DNA of 64,000 nucleotides. It comes from Candidatus Izimoplasma sp. ZiA1. Lineage in GTDB: Bacteria > Bacillota_I > Bacilli_A > Izemoplasmatales > Izemoplasmataceae. Shown one piece after another: positions 1 through 9,321 of the stretch. The stretch covers positions 186,001 to 250,000 of the forward strand of contig NQYJ01000001.1 of NCBI GenBank assembly GCA_002285055.1. Direction: 5' to 3'. Numbering within the stretch: position 1 is the first letter of the stretch; the number at the start of each line of letters is the position of its first letter. The notes beneath the pieces were generated by a model. That model was not told the origin of the DNA, ran no database searches, and saw only the letters and a list, made by a program, of their open reading frames with translations. The position numbers and the translations under genes are program-made.

Positions 1-1
1 A

Positions 2-457
<456 letters not shown>

Positions 458-486
458 AAAGTCTTATAAATTAAGACTTTTTTTTA
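458..486 (+). terminator. Rho-independent terminator after lysS
   Basis: A 9-bp stem (AAAGTCTTA / TAAGACTTT) is followed directly by a T run and begins right after the lysS stop codon. Confidence 0.9.
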
Positions 487-550
487 TCGTTTCATTAGCA
501 AATAATAAGGTAACTGACTATAATAATATTTAAGAAAGTTGGTGCAAATG

Positions 551-1459
551 ATGATTTATCAAAATATATATCAAACAATAGGGAATACTCCTGTTGTTAA
601 ACTTAATAAATTAGCAAATAGTGAAATGGCTGATGTTTATGTTAAACTCGAATGGTTTAATCCCGGTGGTAGTGTGAAAGACAGAATTGCAATAAATATG
701 ATTGAAAAAGCTGAGGAAAGTGGTTTATTAAAACCAGGTATGAGTATAGTAGAACCAACTAGTGGAAATACTGGTATAGGTCTTGCTTTAGTTGCCTCAG
801 CAAAAGGTTACCCCATTATACTTACAATGCCCGAAAGTTTAAGTGTTGAACGCAGAAAAATTCTAACAGGTTATGGAGCTAAGTTAATCCTAACTCCATC
901 TGATAAAGGTATGAAAGGTAGTATTCTAGAAGCAGAAAAAATTGCTAAAGATTCTAACTATTTTATGCCCATGCAGTTTAAAAACCTGAATAATCCTTTG
1001 GCTCATATGGAAACTACGTCACAGGAAATATTGAATGACTTTTCAAACATAGATGCTTTTGTTGCAGGTGTAGGTACGGGTGGAACAATTACTGGTGTAG
1101 GAACTATACTAAAAAAACATATACCTGGTATTCAAGTACACGCTGTTGAACCTCAAAGTTCTGCAGTTTTAAGTGGTGAAAACCCAGGACCACATAAAAT
1201 TCAAGGTATTGGAGCTGGGTTCATTCCAGATATACTTGATACTAGTATCTATGACTCAGTTATTAAAGTAACTGATGATCAAGCTTTTAATACTGCAAGA
1301 TTACTAGCAAAAGAAGAAGGATTGTTTACTGGGATTTCTACAGGTGCAAATGTATACGCTGCAGTTGAACTTGCAAAAAAACTTGGTAAAGGTAAAGTAG
1401 TTTTAACAGTATCCCCATCAAATGGAGAAAGATACCTATCAACTACACTATACGAATAA
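551..1459 (+). CDS. cysK: Cysteine synthase (O-acetylserine sulfhydrylase)
   Basis: The product is a PLP-dependent enzyme that makes L-cysteine from O-acetylserine and sulfide, about 302 residues as is usual. The N-terminal block [15 protein letters not shown], the PLP lysine in GGSVKDR, the substrate loop TSGNTGIG and the phosphate-binding GTGGTITG are all present. The start is placed at the second of two adjacent ATG codons because family members begin MIY; GGTG sits about 6 bases before it. An in-frame ATG at 548, and GTG and TTG codons further upstream, are possible but less likely. A TATAAT box at 519-524 may be the promoter. The gene converges on cysE, so the two steps of cysteine synthesis sit together and share a bidirectional terminator. 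Confidence 0.95.
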   Translation: MIYQNIYQTIGNTPVVKLNKLANSEMADVYVKLEWFNPGGSVKDRIAINMIEKAEESGLLKPGMSIVEPTSGNTGIGLALVASAKGYPIILTMPESLSVERRKILTGYGAKLILTPSDKGMKGSILEAEKIAKDSNYFMPMQFKNLNNPLAHMETTSQEILNDFSNIDAFVAGVGTGGTITGVGTILKKHIPGIQVHAVEPQSSAVLSGENPGPHKIQGIGAGFIPDILDTSIYDSVIKVTDDQAFNTARLLAKEEGLFTGISTGANVYAAVELAKKLGKGKVVLTVSPSNGERYLSTTLYE

Positions 1460-1463
1460 AATT

Positions 1464-1503
1464 AAAAGAATATTTCAACTTAAATGTTGAAATATTCTTT
1501 TTT
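1464..1503. terminator. Bidirectional terminator between cysK and cysE
   Basis: The inverted repeat AAAGAATATTTCAAC / GTTGAAATATTCTTT is flanked by A and T runs, so it can stop transcription from both convergent genes. Confidence 0.9.
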
Positions 1504-2053
1504 AATTTTCATATTTTAAATTGCAAACTTCGTTATTTGCTGATGTGTTAGGGATAATTCTTGCAGGTATCCCAACAGCAGTTGAGTAATCTGGAACGTC
1601 TTTTAAAACCACAGCATTTGCTCCGATTCTAGAGTAAGTTCCAATTTTTATATCTCCAAGTATTTTTGCCCCAGCCGCAATCATTGCTCCATGACATACT
1701 GTGGGATGTCTTTTGGTTTTAGATTCATTTCCTGTACCACCAAGCGTAACTTGATGAAAAATTAATACATTGTTCCCAATCCTTGTAGTTTCACCAATAA
1801 CAGTTCCAACTCCATGATCAATAACAAAATTCTTACCAATAGTTGCCCCAGGGTGTATCTCTACACTAGTTATTATTCTGCCAATATTACTAATAATTCT
1901 AGCCAACAATTTAAGTTTTATTTTCCAAAAGAAATGTGCTATGCGATAGTTCCAAACGGCATGCATTCCAGAATAAGTTAATAAAATTTCAAGAGTACTT
2001 CTAGCTGAAGGATCTTTCTTTTTAATTGTCCTTATATCACTTCTTAGACCCAT
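1502..2053 (-). CDS. cysE: Serine O-acetyltransferase
   Basis: This enzyme transfers acetyl from acetyl-CoA to L-serine, giving the substrate for CysK. It has a left-handed beta-helix of hexapeptide repeats with the family signatures [11 protein letters not shown] and QVTLGGTG, and a short N-terminal helical region; 183 residues fits the short Bacillota/EpsC-type form. The start ATG has a good site (GAGGTG) a few bases upstream. It is transcribed toward cysK. The C-terminal tail ends NLKYEN and is short. No leader element such as a T-box or S-box was seen upstream. Confidence 0.93.
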   Translation of the reverse strand: MGLRSDIRTIKKKDPSARSTLEILLTYSGMHAVWNYRIAHFFWKIKLKLLARIISNIGRIITSVEIHPGATIGKNFVIDHGVGTVIGETTRIGNNVLIFHQVTLGGTGNESKTKRHPTVCHGAMIAAGAKILGDIKIGTYSRIGANAVVLKDVPDYSTAVGIPARIIPNTSANNEVCNLKYEN

Positions 2054-2116
2054 GGTATCACCTCGTCTCTAATGTATTATACTCTAAAGCGTTAAATTAA
2101 ATAAAACGATATACTC

Positions 2117-2148
2117 AAAAAAAACACACTTTATAAAAAAGTGTGTTT
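2117..2148 (-). terminator. Terminator after the fba / unknown gene pair
   Basis: The stem AAACACACTT / AAGTGTGTTT is followed on the minus strand by a T run. The stem slightly overlaps the end of the unknown gene. Confidence 0.85.
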
Positions 2149-2734
2149 AAATTTCTTTTCCTAGTACTAGTTCATCATCTTCGTATAAATATATCCCAAG
2201 TGATTCTGCTATTTCAACATAAATATCAACTATTGATACATACTCAATATCTGCGTTTTTAAACAGTTTATTTAATGCTTCGTTCAATTGTTCCCTCAAG
2301 TAGACAAAGTCTGTCCTACGTTCCATAATAGCATTTTCAAGACATGTTTCAGCCTCATTTAACTCATCAAAATTAAAATCAATCTCATTGTTTTCTAAAT
2401 CACTTCTAATATCAGAAACATATAGTAAATAACCAACAAGTTCGCTATAAGAAACAAACTCATCACAATTTGAATTAAATAAATTCTCAAAATATAACTT
2501 TATTATTTCAATTTGCTGATTAAGGTAATTGAACCCAACTTGGAATATTGTTAAGTAATCTTCATCAAGTGAACAACTTTCACAAGCCATATCAAAAACA
2601 TGTTCTGTAACAGTATAAACAGGTTCAATTCTATCATAAAGAACTGAATTATTACTCTTTAATTGTTCAAGTAAATCGAAATTTTCAATCTTCCATGCAG
2701 CATAATCTCGGTACAAAAAATCTTTATTTTCCAT
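2147..2734 (-). CDS. Acidic hypothetical protein, 195 aa
   Basis: I do not recognise this protein. It is strongly acidic, rich in Glu, Asp, Asn and Leu, has no signal peptide or membrane span, and looks mainly helical, so it is probably cytoplasmic. It contains scattered cysteines including CESC near residue 52, without a clear metal-site pattern. It starts about 30 bases behind the fructose-bisphosphate aldolase gene, has no obvious promoter of its own, and is followed by a terminator, so it is likely the second gene of an fba transcript. The ribosome binding site is weak, suggesting low or coupled translation. It appears to be a real gene because the frame is open, placed between signals, and not a shadow of another gene. 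Confidence 0.7.
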   Translation of the reverse strand: MENKDFLYRDYAAWKIENFDLLEQLKSNNSVLYDRIEPVYTVTEHVFDMACESCSLDEDYLTIFQVGFNYLNQQIEIIKLYFENLFNSNCDEFVSYSELVGYLLYVSDIRSDLENNEIDFNFDELNEAETCLENAIMERRTDFVYLREQLNEALNKLFKNADIEYVSIVDIYVEIAESLGIYLYEDDELVLGKEI

Positions 2735-2763
2735 TATTTTATCATCAGTTGAAAGTATAATAA

Positions 2764-3630
2764 CTATGCTTTCCCTTTTGAACCAAATAATTCAATTTTT
2801 TCTTTTACTGTATCAGCAATAGCTTTTGATCCAGGTGCTAAAAGTTTACGAGGATCAAATCCTTTTCCTTCTAAATCTTTTCCTGCTTCTACATATTTTC
2901 TAGTTGCTTCAGCAAATACTAATTGACATTCAGTATTTACATTAATTTTTGATACACCAAGAGTTATTGCTTCTGTAATCATATCTTCAGGGATACCTGT
3001 ACCACCATGAAGAACTAGAGGCATTTTACCAGCAATATCTTGAATTTGACCTAGAACTTCTAAGTTTAATCCTTGCCAATTTTCAGGATATTTTCCATGA
3101 ATATTACCGATCCCTGCAGCTAACATTGTAACGCCTAAATCAGCAATCATTTTACATTCGTTTGGATCTGCAACTTCACCAGCTCCAGTAATTCCATCTT
3201 CTTCCCCACCGATACTACCAACTTCGGCTTCAACACTAATACCACGTTGATTAGCGAAATCAACTATTTCTTTTGTTTTAGAGATGTTTTCTTCTATTGA
3301 ATAATGTGAACCATCAAACATTACACTACTGAATCCAGCTTCGATACAAGCTTTTGCTCCTTCAAAACTACCGTGATCTAAATGAAGAGCAACAGGTACT
3401 GTAATACCTAATCCTTCAAGCATACCTTCTACCATACCAACAACAGTTTTAAATCCTGTCATATACTTTGCAGCACCTTCAGATACACCTAAAATAACAG
3501 GTGAGTTTAATTCCTCAGCTGCTAATAATACAGCTTTTGTCCATTCTAAGTTATTAATATTAAATTGCCCTACAGCATAACCTTCTTCTCTAGCTTTTAC
3601 TAACATTTCTTTTGCGGATACAAGTCCCAT
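2764..3630 (-). CDS. fba: Class II fructose-1,6-bisphosphate aldolase
   Basis: The enzyme cleaves fructose-1,6-bisphosphate to dihydroxyacetone phosphate and glyceraldehyde-3-phosphate in glycolysis. Class II, zinc-dependent features are visible: LHLDHG with the metal histidine near residue 84, FDGSHYSIEEN, a Glu-rich EAEVGSIGG segment, GNIHGKYP, and LHGGTGIP with another zinc histidine. At 288 residues it matches the short FbaA type of Bacillota. A strong promoter lies upstream (3667-3695). It is followed closely by an acidic unknown gene. Confidence 0.96.
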   Translation of the reverse strand: MGLVSAKEMLVKAREEGYAVGQFNINNLEWTKAVLLAAEELNSPVILGVSEGAAKYMTGFKTVVGMVEGMLEGLGITVPVALHLDHGSFEGAKACIEAGFSSVMFDGSHYSIEENISKTKEIVDFANQRGISVEAEVGSIGGEEDGITGAGEVADPNECKMIADLGVTMLAAGIGNIHGKYPENWQGLNLEVLGQIQDIAGKMPLVLHGGTGIPEDMITEAITLGVSKINVNTECQLVFAEATRKYVEAGKDLEGKGFDPRKLLAPGSKAIADTVKEKIELFGSKGKA

Positions 3631-3666
3631 AAAATACCTCCTAATATTATTTACAAATTCAAACTA

Positions 3667-3695
3667 ATTATACAATACTTGATACTCAATGTAAA
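3667..3695 (-). promoter_or_regulatory. Sigma-A type promoter of fba
   Basis: On the minus strand a -35 box TTTACA and a -10 box TATAAT are separated by exactly 17 bases, upstream of the fba ribosome binding site. Confidence 0.75.
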
Positions 3696-3731
3696 CCAAA
3701 GAGACTTAAAGTTATTTTTGTAAATGCTTAC

Positions 3732-3762
3732 AAAAAAACACTACTATAAAAGTAGTGTTTTA
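3732..3762 (-). terminator. Terminator after tldE
   Basis: The stem AACACTACT / AGTAGTGTT, flanked by an A run (T run on the minus strand), lies just downstream of the tldE stop. Confidence 0.85.
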
Positions 3763-3765
3763 AGA

Positions 3766-5079
3766 TTATTTTCCACTTACACTTAATGACTTAATATGAA
3801 TACTAGGACTTCCAATATAATTAAAATTATATTTTATGTCATCACAAACACCAACAACATTATTCATTAAATCTAAATAATTACCTGCCACAGTTATTAA
3901 CGCTACAGGAGAAGTTATTTTTCCAGCTTCAATTAGATAACCAGTTGCCTGTAAACTGAAATCACCACTTATTGCATTAGCACCAGAATGTAACCCAGCC
4001 AAAGATGTAATAAGTAACCCTTTGTTAATCCCTGCAATTACTTCCTCTTTTTTATGTTTTCCTGGCTTTATATAAAGGTTAGAAGGAGCAATCCCATTAC
4101 CATAACCATTACCAGTAGAAGCTATTCCATCTTTTTTAGCTGTTTTCAAATTATGTAAATATGTTGTTAAAACACCTTTACTAACCACTTCCTTATACTT
4201 TGTACTAACACCTTCATCATCAAAAGAACCACTCTTAACAGATTTTTTCATAAATGGATCATCAACAAGAGTAATAATATCATTAGCAATCTTAGTGTTT
4301 AACTTTCCTTTTAGTAAAGAAACATCTTTTTGAACACTCTCAGCAGAGAAAATTGATAAATAAGCAGCAATCAAAGATGCGCTTGCATCGTTTTCTAATA
4401 AAATCTCATACTCTCCCGAATCACAAGGACCCGCCCCAAGTAAACCACATGCTTTTTCAGCACTTTCTTTTGCCATTTTCTCAAAATTAAAATCTTTATA
4501 GTCATTGGACTGTATATATTCAAGACCAGTTCGTTGATCATCACCATCACTAGCAATTACATAAGCACCAAATACTGCATTATTAACTGTCTTCTTAAGA
4601 TCTAGCCCTTTTGAATTTTTGATTACTACATCTCTTTTTGTTTCTCCATAAAATGCTTGAACCATTTTCACTCTCTCATCTTGAGCTAAAACCATTTTCT
4701 CAAGTTCAAGAGTATCATTAATTTTCTTTGTATTTTCAATATCTTCTATCTTACTATTATAAAGTCCTTCAACTAAAGAGTAATTATCATCACCTTCATA
4801 AATGAAAACTTCATCATTATTTTCAATAAATTTTGCACTGTCAATAATGCTATCAACTATAAAATCATGCATAGTATCATCAATTTTTTCAGTTGATACA
4901 GTACCCATTTTGCCATCATATATACCTTTAACTCTTAAAGAGCTTGGTGAGGCAATTGAATACTTGTTAACTTCTTTTCCAAAAACTTCTATTTCCAACT
5001 CATTGTCTTTTACATAATGGATTTGTAAATCTTCAATCCCTTTTTCTTTAGCTAAACTAAATAATTTATCAAAATTCAT
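3766..5079 (-). CDS. tldE: TldE/PmbA-family metalloprotease subunit
   Basis: This is the non-metal partner of the TldD/TldE heterodimeric protease, which degrades or matures peptides in the cytoplasm; in E. coli it processes microcin B17. The 437-residue protein has the PmbA/TldD N-terminal domain with the block SPSSLRVKGIYDGKMGTVS, and a C-terminal domain with SFDDEGVSTKYKEVVSKGVL. It lacks the HExxxH metal motif that its neighbour carries, as expected for TldE. Its start codon overlaps the tldD stop by one base (TAATG), so the pair is translationally coupled. The natural substrate here is unknown, and no peptide precursor gene was seen next to it. Confidence 0.9.
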   Translation of the reverse strand: MNFDKLFSLAKEKGIEDLQIHYVKDNELEIEVFGKEVNKYSIASPSSLRVKGIYDGKMGTVSTEKIDDTMHDFIVDSIIDSAKFIENNDEVFIYEGDDNYSLVEGLYNSKIEDIENTKKINDTLELEKMVLAQDERVKMVQAFYGETKRDVVIKNSKGLDLKKTVNNAVFGAYVIASDGDDQRTGLEYIQSNDYKDFNFEKMAKESAEKACGLLGAGPCDSGEYEILLENDASASLIAAYLSIFSAESVQKDVSLLKGKLNTKIANDIITLVDDPFMKKSVKSGSFDDEGVSTKYKEVVSKGVLTTYLHNLKTAKKDGIASTGNGYGNGIAPSNLYIKPGKHKKEEVIAGINKGLLITSLAGLHSGANAISGDFSLQATGYLIEAGKITSPVALITVAGNYLDLMNNVVGVCDDIKYNFNYIGSPSIHIKSLSVSGK

Positions 5080-6473
5080 TAGTTAGCCCCCTTTCTACCG
5101 CCAACAGTCATAGATGAAACTCTAATAGTTGGTTGGCCTACATCAGCCGGTATACTTCCTGAACTAGATCCACACATTCCTTGTTCAGTTTTTAAGTTGT
5201 TAGCTATCATATCTATTTTTAATAAAGCATCTTTTCCTGTACCAACTAGAGTTGCTCCTCTAACCGGTTCAGCAATTTTACCATCTCTAATTATATAACC
5301 TTCTCCTACAGCAAAATTAAAATCACCAGTAGCAGGATTAACGCTTCCTCCACCCATTTTTTTTGCATAAAGTCCATATTTTGTAGCAGCTATAATTTCA
5401 TCAAAAGTAGATTCACCGTTATCTATAAATGTATTAGACATTCTTGAAGTAGGACTAAACTTGTATGATTCTCTTCTTCCAGAATTTGTATGTTCATCAT
5501 TCATTCTAATTGCATTTAACTTGTCAATCATATAACTTGTTAAAACACCGTTTTTGATTAGTTCTCTTTTACTTTGTCTATTACCTTCATCATCAAATGT
5601 TGAGCTTCCCCATGCGTTAGCGATTGTCCCATCATCGATTGCGTTAACCAAAGGATTAGCAATTAGAGTACCTTTTTTACCACAAAATACACTAGCCCCT
5701 TTTGCAACAGAAGAAGCCTCTAAACTATGTCCACAAGCTTCATGGAAAATTACTCCACCAAACCCATTATCAATAACTACTGGCATTTCACCACTAGGAC
5801 ATTCCTCTGCATGTAACATTGTTACTGCAATTCTGGCAGCTTCATTTGCTGCTTCCTCAATATTTATAATTTCACTATAAAACTCAAAACCATAAGATCC
5901 CCCAGGTCCATAGAACCCAGATTGTTTCTCATTACCCTTAGAAGCTATCGCATTTATACCACTTCTAGTTCTAACTCGTTGGTCTTGAACATATTTTCCT
6001 TCACTGTTTGCAATCCAAACATTTTGAACATAATCAAGATAATAAATAGAAACTTGAGTAACTTCCTTACTATAAGCTCTGGCAGATTTATCTGCTCTCT
6101 TCATTATATTAACCTTATTTTCCATTGAAACTTCATGAGGTAAAATTTTAACTTTATGTAAATCTCCTATTTCAAGTTCATTTAACCCATTAAACTCTGT
6201 TTTATTAGATTCGTTAAATGACATTGATAAATCTGATGCTAATTTCATTAAGTCTTTTTCAGATACATCATTTGTGTAACCATATACACTGTTGTAACCT
6301 AATGCTACTCTTACCCCAACACCAAAAATTCTTGAGTTATTTACTTTTTCTACTTTGCTTGATATCATATTAAGATTTGTTGCAAATTTGTCTTCAATAA
6401 AAACTTCTGCAAAATCAGCTCCAGTAGACAATGCTTTAGTTATAACTTTTTCTATTAATTTTTTATTTAACAT
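5079..6473 (-). CDS. tldD: TldD metalloprotease subunit
   Basis: This is the catalytic, metal-binding subunit of the TldD/TldE protease. The zinc motif HEACGH (HExxxH) occurs in GGVIFHEACGHSLEASS, near residue 245, and the C-terminal region contains GKDALLKIDMIANN and MCGSSSGSIPADVGQP, typical of the family. The start is set at the ATG preceded by AAGGAGG; an in-frame TTG-type extension of ten residues upstream is unlikely because it has no such site. It is co-transcribed with tldE. The full dyad of genes is intact, so the protease is probably active. Confidence 0.93.
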   Translation of the reverse strand: MLNKKLIEKVITKALSTGADFAEVFIEDKFATNLNMISSKVEKVNNSRIFGVGVRVALGYNSVYGYTNDVSEKDLMKLASDLSMSFNESNKTEFNGLNELEIGDLHKVKILPHEVSMENKVNIMKRADKSARAYSKEVTQVSIYYLDYVQNVWIANSEGKYVQDQRVRTRSGINAIASKGNEKQSGFYGPGGSYGFEFYSEIINIEEAANEAARIAVTMLHAEECPSGEMPVVIDNGFGGVIFHEACGHSLEASSVAKGASVFCGKKGTLIANPLVNAIDDGTIANAWGSSTFDDEGNRQSKRELIKNGVLTSYMIDKLNAIRMNDEHTNSGRRESYKFSPTSRMSNTFIDNGESTFDEIIAATKYGLYAKKMGGGSVNPATGDFNFAVGEGYIIRDGKIAEPVRGATLVGTGKDALLKIDMIANNLKTEQGMCGSSSGSIPADVGQPTIRVSSMTVGGRKGAN

Positions 6474-6541
6474 ATTGTCCTCCTTATATAAAAAAAATAC
6501 CAAAATAATTATAACACATAACTAATATAATAAGAAATATC

Positions 6542-6568
6542 AAAAAAAAAGGACAATGTCCTTTTTTA
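6542..6568 (-). terminator. Terminator after pyrG
   Basis: A short hairpin, AAAAAGGAC AAT GTCCTTTTT, sits just beyond the pyrG stop codon and gives a T run on the minus strand. Confidence 0.75.
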
Positions 6569-8167
6569 TTTTATTAAACTTGCTTTTATAAATTCCTTAA
6601 ATAGCGGGTGTGATCTTTGTGGGCGAGATAAGAATTCTGGATGAAATTGAGATGCAATAAAAAACTTATGTTTTGGAAGTTCTACAATTTCTGCAAGATT
6701 TGTTTCTGGGTTAATACCAGAAAAAACTAAGCCATTTTTTTCTAAGATTTCTTTATACTCATTATTAAACTCATATCTATGTCTGTGTCTCTCTTTTATA
6801 GAGTTTGTTTTATAACATTTATGAGCCAAAGTACCTTCTTTTAAATCACAATTATACAAACCTAACCTTAGTGTCCCACCCATATCTATTCCTGCATATT
6901 GCTCTGGTAAATAATCAATAATTTTATGCGGTGAGTTTGGATCCATTTCAGTAGAGTTTGCATTTTCCAATCCACAAACGTTTCTAGCAAACTCAACACT
7001 TGCCAATTGCATACCTAGACATAAACCTAAAAATGGAATATTGTTCTTACGTGCATAAGTTATTGCTCTTATTTTACCTTCGATTGCTCTTTGCCCAAAG
7101 CCACCAGGTATTAATATTCCATCAACATCACTTAAATGTTCAACTATATTATCATCTGTTAACTCTCCAGCACTAATCCATTTAATATTTATTTTAGCTC
7201 CATGTGCATATCCAGCATGACTAAGAGCTTCACTTACACTTAAATAAGCATCTTGAAGAGAAACATACTTACCAACTAAGGCAATATTTACTTCCTTGTC
7301 AAGATTTCTTACACGTTCTATTAGTTCTTTCCATTCCGTCATGTCGATTGGTTGTGTCTTTAATTTGAAATGATCACAAACTAATTGATCTAGATTTTGT
7401 TTTTGAAGATTTAAAGCAACTTCATACAATATTTTTGCATCTCTTGCTTCTATTACAGCTTCTTTTTTTACATCACAAAACAAAGCTATTTTTTCTCTCA
7501 TTGAGTTGTTAATAGGGTGTGATGTTCTTAAAACAATTATATCTGGTGTAATTCCTAAACTTCTTAGTTCTTTTACACTATGCTGTGTAGGTTTAGTTTT
7601 TAGTTCCTTAGCAGCCTCTAAATAAGGAACTAAAGTATTATGAATATAGATAGTATTTTCATAACCAAAGTCTCTTCTACATTGTCTTATGGCTTCTAAA
7701 AATGGTAGAGATTCAATATCTCCAACAGTACCACCAATCTCTGTAATAATTACATCTGCATCTGAATCGTTTGCTGCAGCAATTAATTTATCTTTTATCT
7801 CATTTGTTATATGAGGAATAACTTGAATTGTAGCTCCTAAGTATTCACCTTTACGTTCTTTTTCTATAACACTACTATAAACTCTACCAGTTGTTATATT
7901 ACAGTTTTGACTTAAATTTTCATCAATGAAGCGTTCATAATGTCCTAAATCTAAATCTGTCTCTGCACCGTCATCAGTAACAAAAACTTCTCCATGTTGA
8001 TATGGAGACATTGTTCCTGGATCGATATTAATATATGGGTCAAATTTTTGCATGAATACTTTTAAACCTCGGTTTTTTAAAAGTCTCCCTAAAGATGCCG
8101 CTGTAATTCCCTTACCTAAGCTAGAAACTACCCCACCTGTTACAAAAATATACTTAGTTTTATTCAT
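6566..8167 (-). CDS. pyrG: CTP synthase
   Basis: This enzyme aminates UTP to CTP using glutamine and ATP. The N-terminal synthetase domain begins [17 protein letters not shown], with the ATP loop and [11 protein letters not shown]; the C-terminal class I glutamine amidotransferase has the nucleophile cysteine in GLCLGMQ, with the His and Glu near the end (FHPEF). The start ATG is chosen because GGAGG lies 6 bases before it; a start four codons upstream would place this site inside the gene. It lies downstream of rpoE, as in Bacillus, behind a leader (8201-8280) that looks like a CTP-responsive attenuator. Confidence 0.97.
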   Translation of the reverse strand: MNKTKYIFVTGGVVSSLGKGITAASLGRLLKNRGLKVFMQKFDPYINIDPGTMSPYQHGEVFVTDDGAETDLDLGHYERFIDENLSQNCNITTGRVYSSVIEKERKGEYLGATIQVIPHITNEIKDKLIAAANDSDADVIITEIGGTVGDIESLPFLEAIRQCRRDFGYENTIYIHNTLVPYLEAAKELKTKPTQHSVKELRSLGITPDIIVLRTSHPINNSMREKIALFCDVKKEAVIEARDAKILYEVALNLQKQNLDQLVCDHFKLKTQPIDMTEWKELIERVRNLDKEVNIALVGKYVSLQDAYLSVSEALSHAGYAHGAKINIKWISAGELTDDNIVEHLSDVDGILIPGGFGQRAIEGKIRAITYARKNNIPFLGLCLGMQLASVEFARNVCGLENANSTEMDPNSPHKIIDYLPEQYAGIDMGGTLRLGLYNCDLKEGTLAHKCYKTNSIKERHRHRYEFNNEYKEILEKNGLVFSGINPETNLAEIVELPKHKFFIASQFHPEFLSRPQRSHPLFKEFIKASLIK

Positions 8168-8200
8168 TGTTTCCTCCATTTTTTTGATTTAAAATATATA

Positions 8201-8280
8201 AAAAAGTTCTCCTAAATAGGAGAACTAACTAATATTAGTGTGCCCTTTAAAATTATATCAAACACATTTTTTAAAATCAA
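8201..8280 (-). promoter_or_regulatory. pyrG promoter and CTP-sensing attenuator leader
   Basis: On the minus strand a -35 TTGATT (8275-8280), 17-bp spacer and -10 TATAAT (8252-8257) place the transcript start on the first G of GGGC (8245-8243). About 18 bases further comes a terminator hairpin, AGTTCTCCT ATTT AGGAGAACT, with a T run. This matches the Bacillus subtilis pyrG design, in which low CTP stalls the polymerase after GGG, extra G residues are added, and the poly-G tail pairs with the C/U-rich 5' arm of the terminator. The hairpin also stops transcripts arriving from rpoE. The mechanism is inferred from layout. Confidence 0.8.
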
Positions 8281-8292
8281 TAGTTTTTTATT

Positions 8293-8838
8293 TTATTTAT
8301 CGTACTTATCTTCATAAGTATCCATATACTCATTATATTTTTGTTCATCAAAATCTGCTTCAAACTCGTCAAAAAGTTCTTCCTCGTCAAATGCAGCTGG
8401 TTCGGATTCAGTAATTTTTATATCCTCTTCAACTATATCAATAGGGATTGCCTCTTTAACAACTTCTTTAACAGGTTCTTCTGCAACCTCAATAACTGGA
8501 GTTTTCGAAGCTTCAACTATAGGAGTCTTAGTATCCATATCTTCATCATCTATGAACTCAACTTCAGTATACTCATTATAATAAGAACCATCTTTTTCCC
8601 ATAGTTCAATTTTTTGATTGGCTTTTAAATCCCACTCATTTCCACCTACATATACAAATTTTGCAGATGTAATTAAATCGATGTAAAATTGAGAAATTTT
8701 TGATTTTTTCTCTAAGTCATTATACCCTTTGAAATTAGAAACCTCATTAAATAAAGTATAAATATTTATTGGTTTTTTTTGATCAAACACTAACTCTTCA
8801 GCAAGAGTTATTAAAGATTTTTCATTTTTGATATCCAT
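8293..8838 (-). CDS. rpoE: DNA-directed RNA polymerase delta subunit
   Basis: Delta is a Bacillota-specific RNA polymerase subunit that affects promoter selectivity and recycling. The N-terminal HARE-HTH domain (about residues 1-90) is recognisable from the block SLITLAEELVF, FNEVSNFKGY and FVYVGGNEWDLK. The rest is an unstructured acidic tail rich in Glu and Asp, as in the family. The gene overlaps the end of the DUF1934 gene by 17 bases, so the two are coupled, and it lies upstream of pyrG as in Bacillus. Confidence 0.93.
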   Translation of the reverse strand: MDIKNEKSLITLAEELVFDQKKPINIYTLFNEVSNFKGYNDLEKKSKISQFYIDLITSAKFVYVGGNEWDLKANQKIELWEKDGSYYNEYTEVEFIDDEDMDTKTPIVEASKTPVIEVAEEPVKEVVKEAIPIDIVEEDIKITESEPAAFDEEELFDEFEADFDEQKYNEYMDTYEDKYDK

Positions 8839-9214
8839 TATTTTCCTCCTTGATAGTACAATAATGTACTTCCATTAAAGCCTTGTTTACAAGTATACCA
8901 TCTTGAAACAAACTATAATCAACTTCTAAGTTATTTTTGGTAATAGTAAGCTTGTGAGTAAAAATTGTAAAGTCGAATTTTAAATTTTGATATTCATAAA
9001 TACCTTTTGTTTCAGTGCTTTCAATAAAATCAAAATCCATGAAAATCGAACCTTTTTTTTGATATTTAAGAGAGTCACCAATTGTAATTTTGTTTTCATT
9101 TTCTTCTTGATCAATGAATTTCAAAACATTTGCCTTGAGATATCCAGTGGTTTCATATGAAACATTTGAATCAGAAGTATCCATACAAAATTTAATTAAT
9201 ACTTTTTTCATCAT
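8822..9214 (-). CDS. DUF1934 (YwiB-like) beta-barrel protein
   Basis: This 130-residue protein resembles the DUF1934 family, whose Bacillus member YwiB is encoded in the same neighbourhood near rpoE. It starts MMKKVLIKF and contains alternating hydrophobic strands, with DSLKYQKKGSIFMDF and GIYEYQNLKFDF, consistent with a small calycin-like barrel. There is no signal peptide. Its function is unknown. It ends in TGA inside the first codons of rpoE, one of the clear cases where TGA must be a stop. Either of two adjacent ATG codons could start translation. Confidence 0.75.
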   Translation of the reverse strand: MMKKVLIKFCMDTSDSNVSYETTGYLKANVLKFIDQEENENKITIGDSLKYQKKGSIFMDFDFIESTETKGIYEYQNLKFDFTIFTHKLTITKNNLEVDYSLFQDGILVNKALMEVHYCTIKEENNGYQK

Positions 9215-9291
9215 ATCACCATACCATGAATATTATATCACAAATTAAAATGTGCTACACTATTATATATTATTGTTAGCTAAGTTTCAAG

Positions 9292-9321
9292 AAAAAAAGT
9301 AAAAGGATAGCCTTTTACTTT
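9292..9321 (-). terminator. Terminator of the phosphate operon (after phoR)
   Basis: The 11-bp stem AAAGTAAAAGG / CCTTTTACTTT has the loop ATAG and is followed by a T run on the minus strand. It closes the long phosphate gene block. Confidence 0.88.

Noticed and set aside
8822-8824. UGA read as tryptophan (Mycoplasma code)
   Set aside because: TGA ends both the DUF1934 gene (8822-8824) and the ABC ATPase gene (27977-27979) at the expected places, and tryptophans are encoded by TGG.
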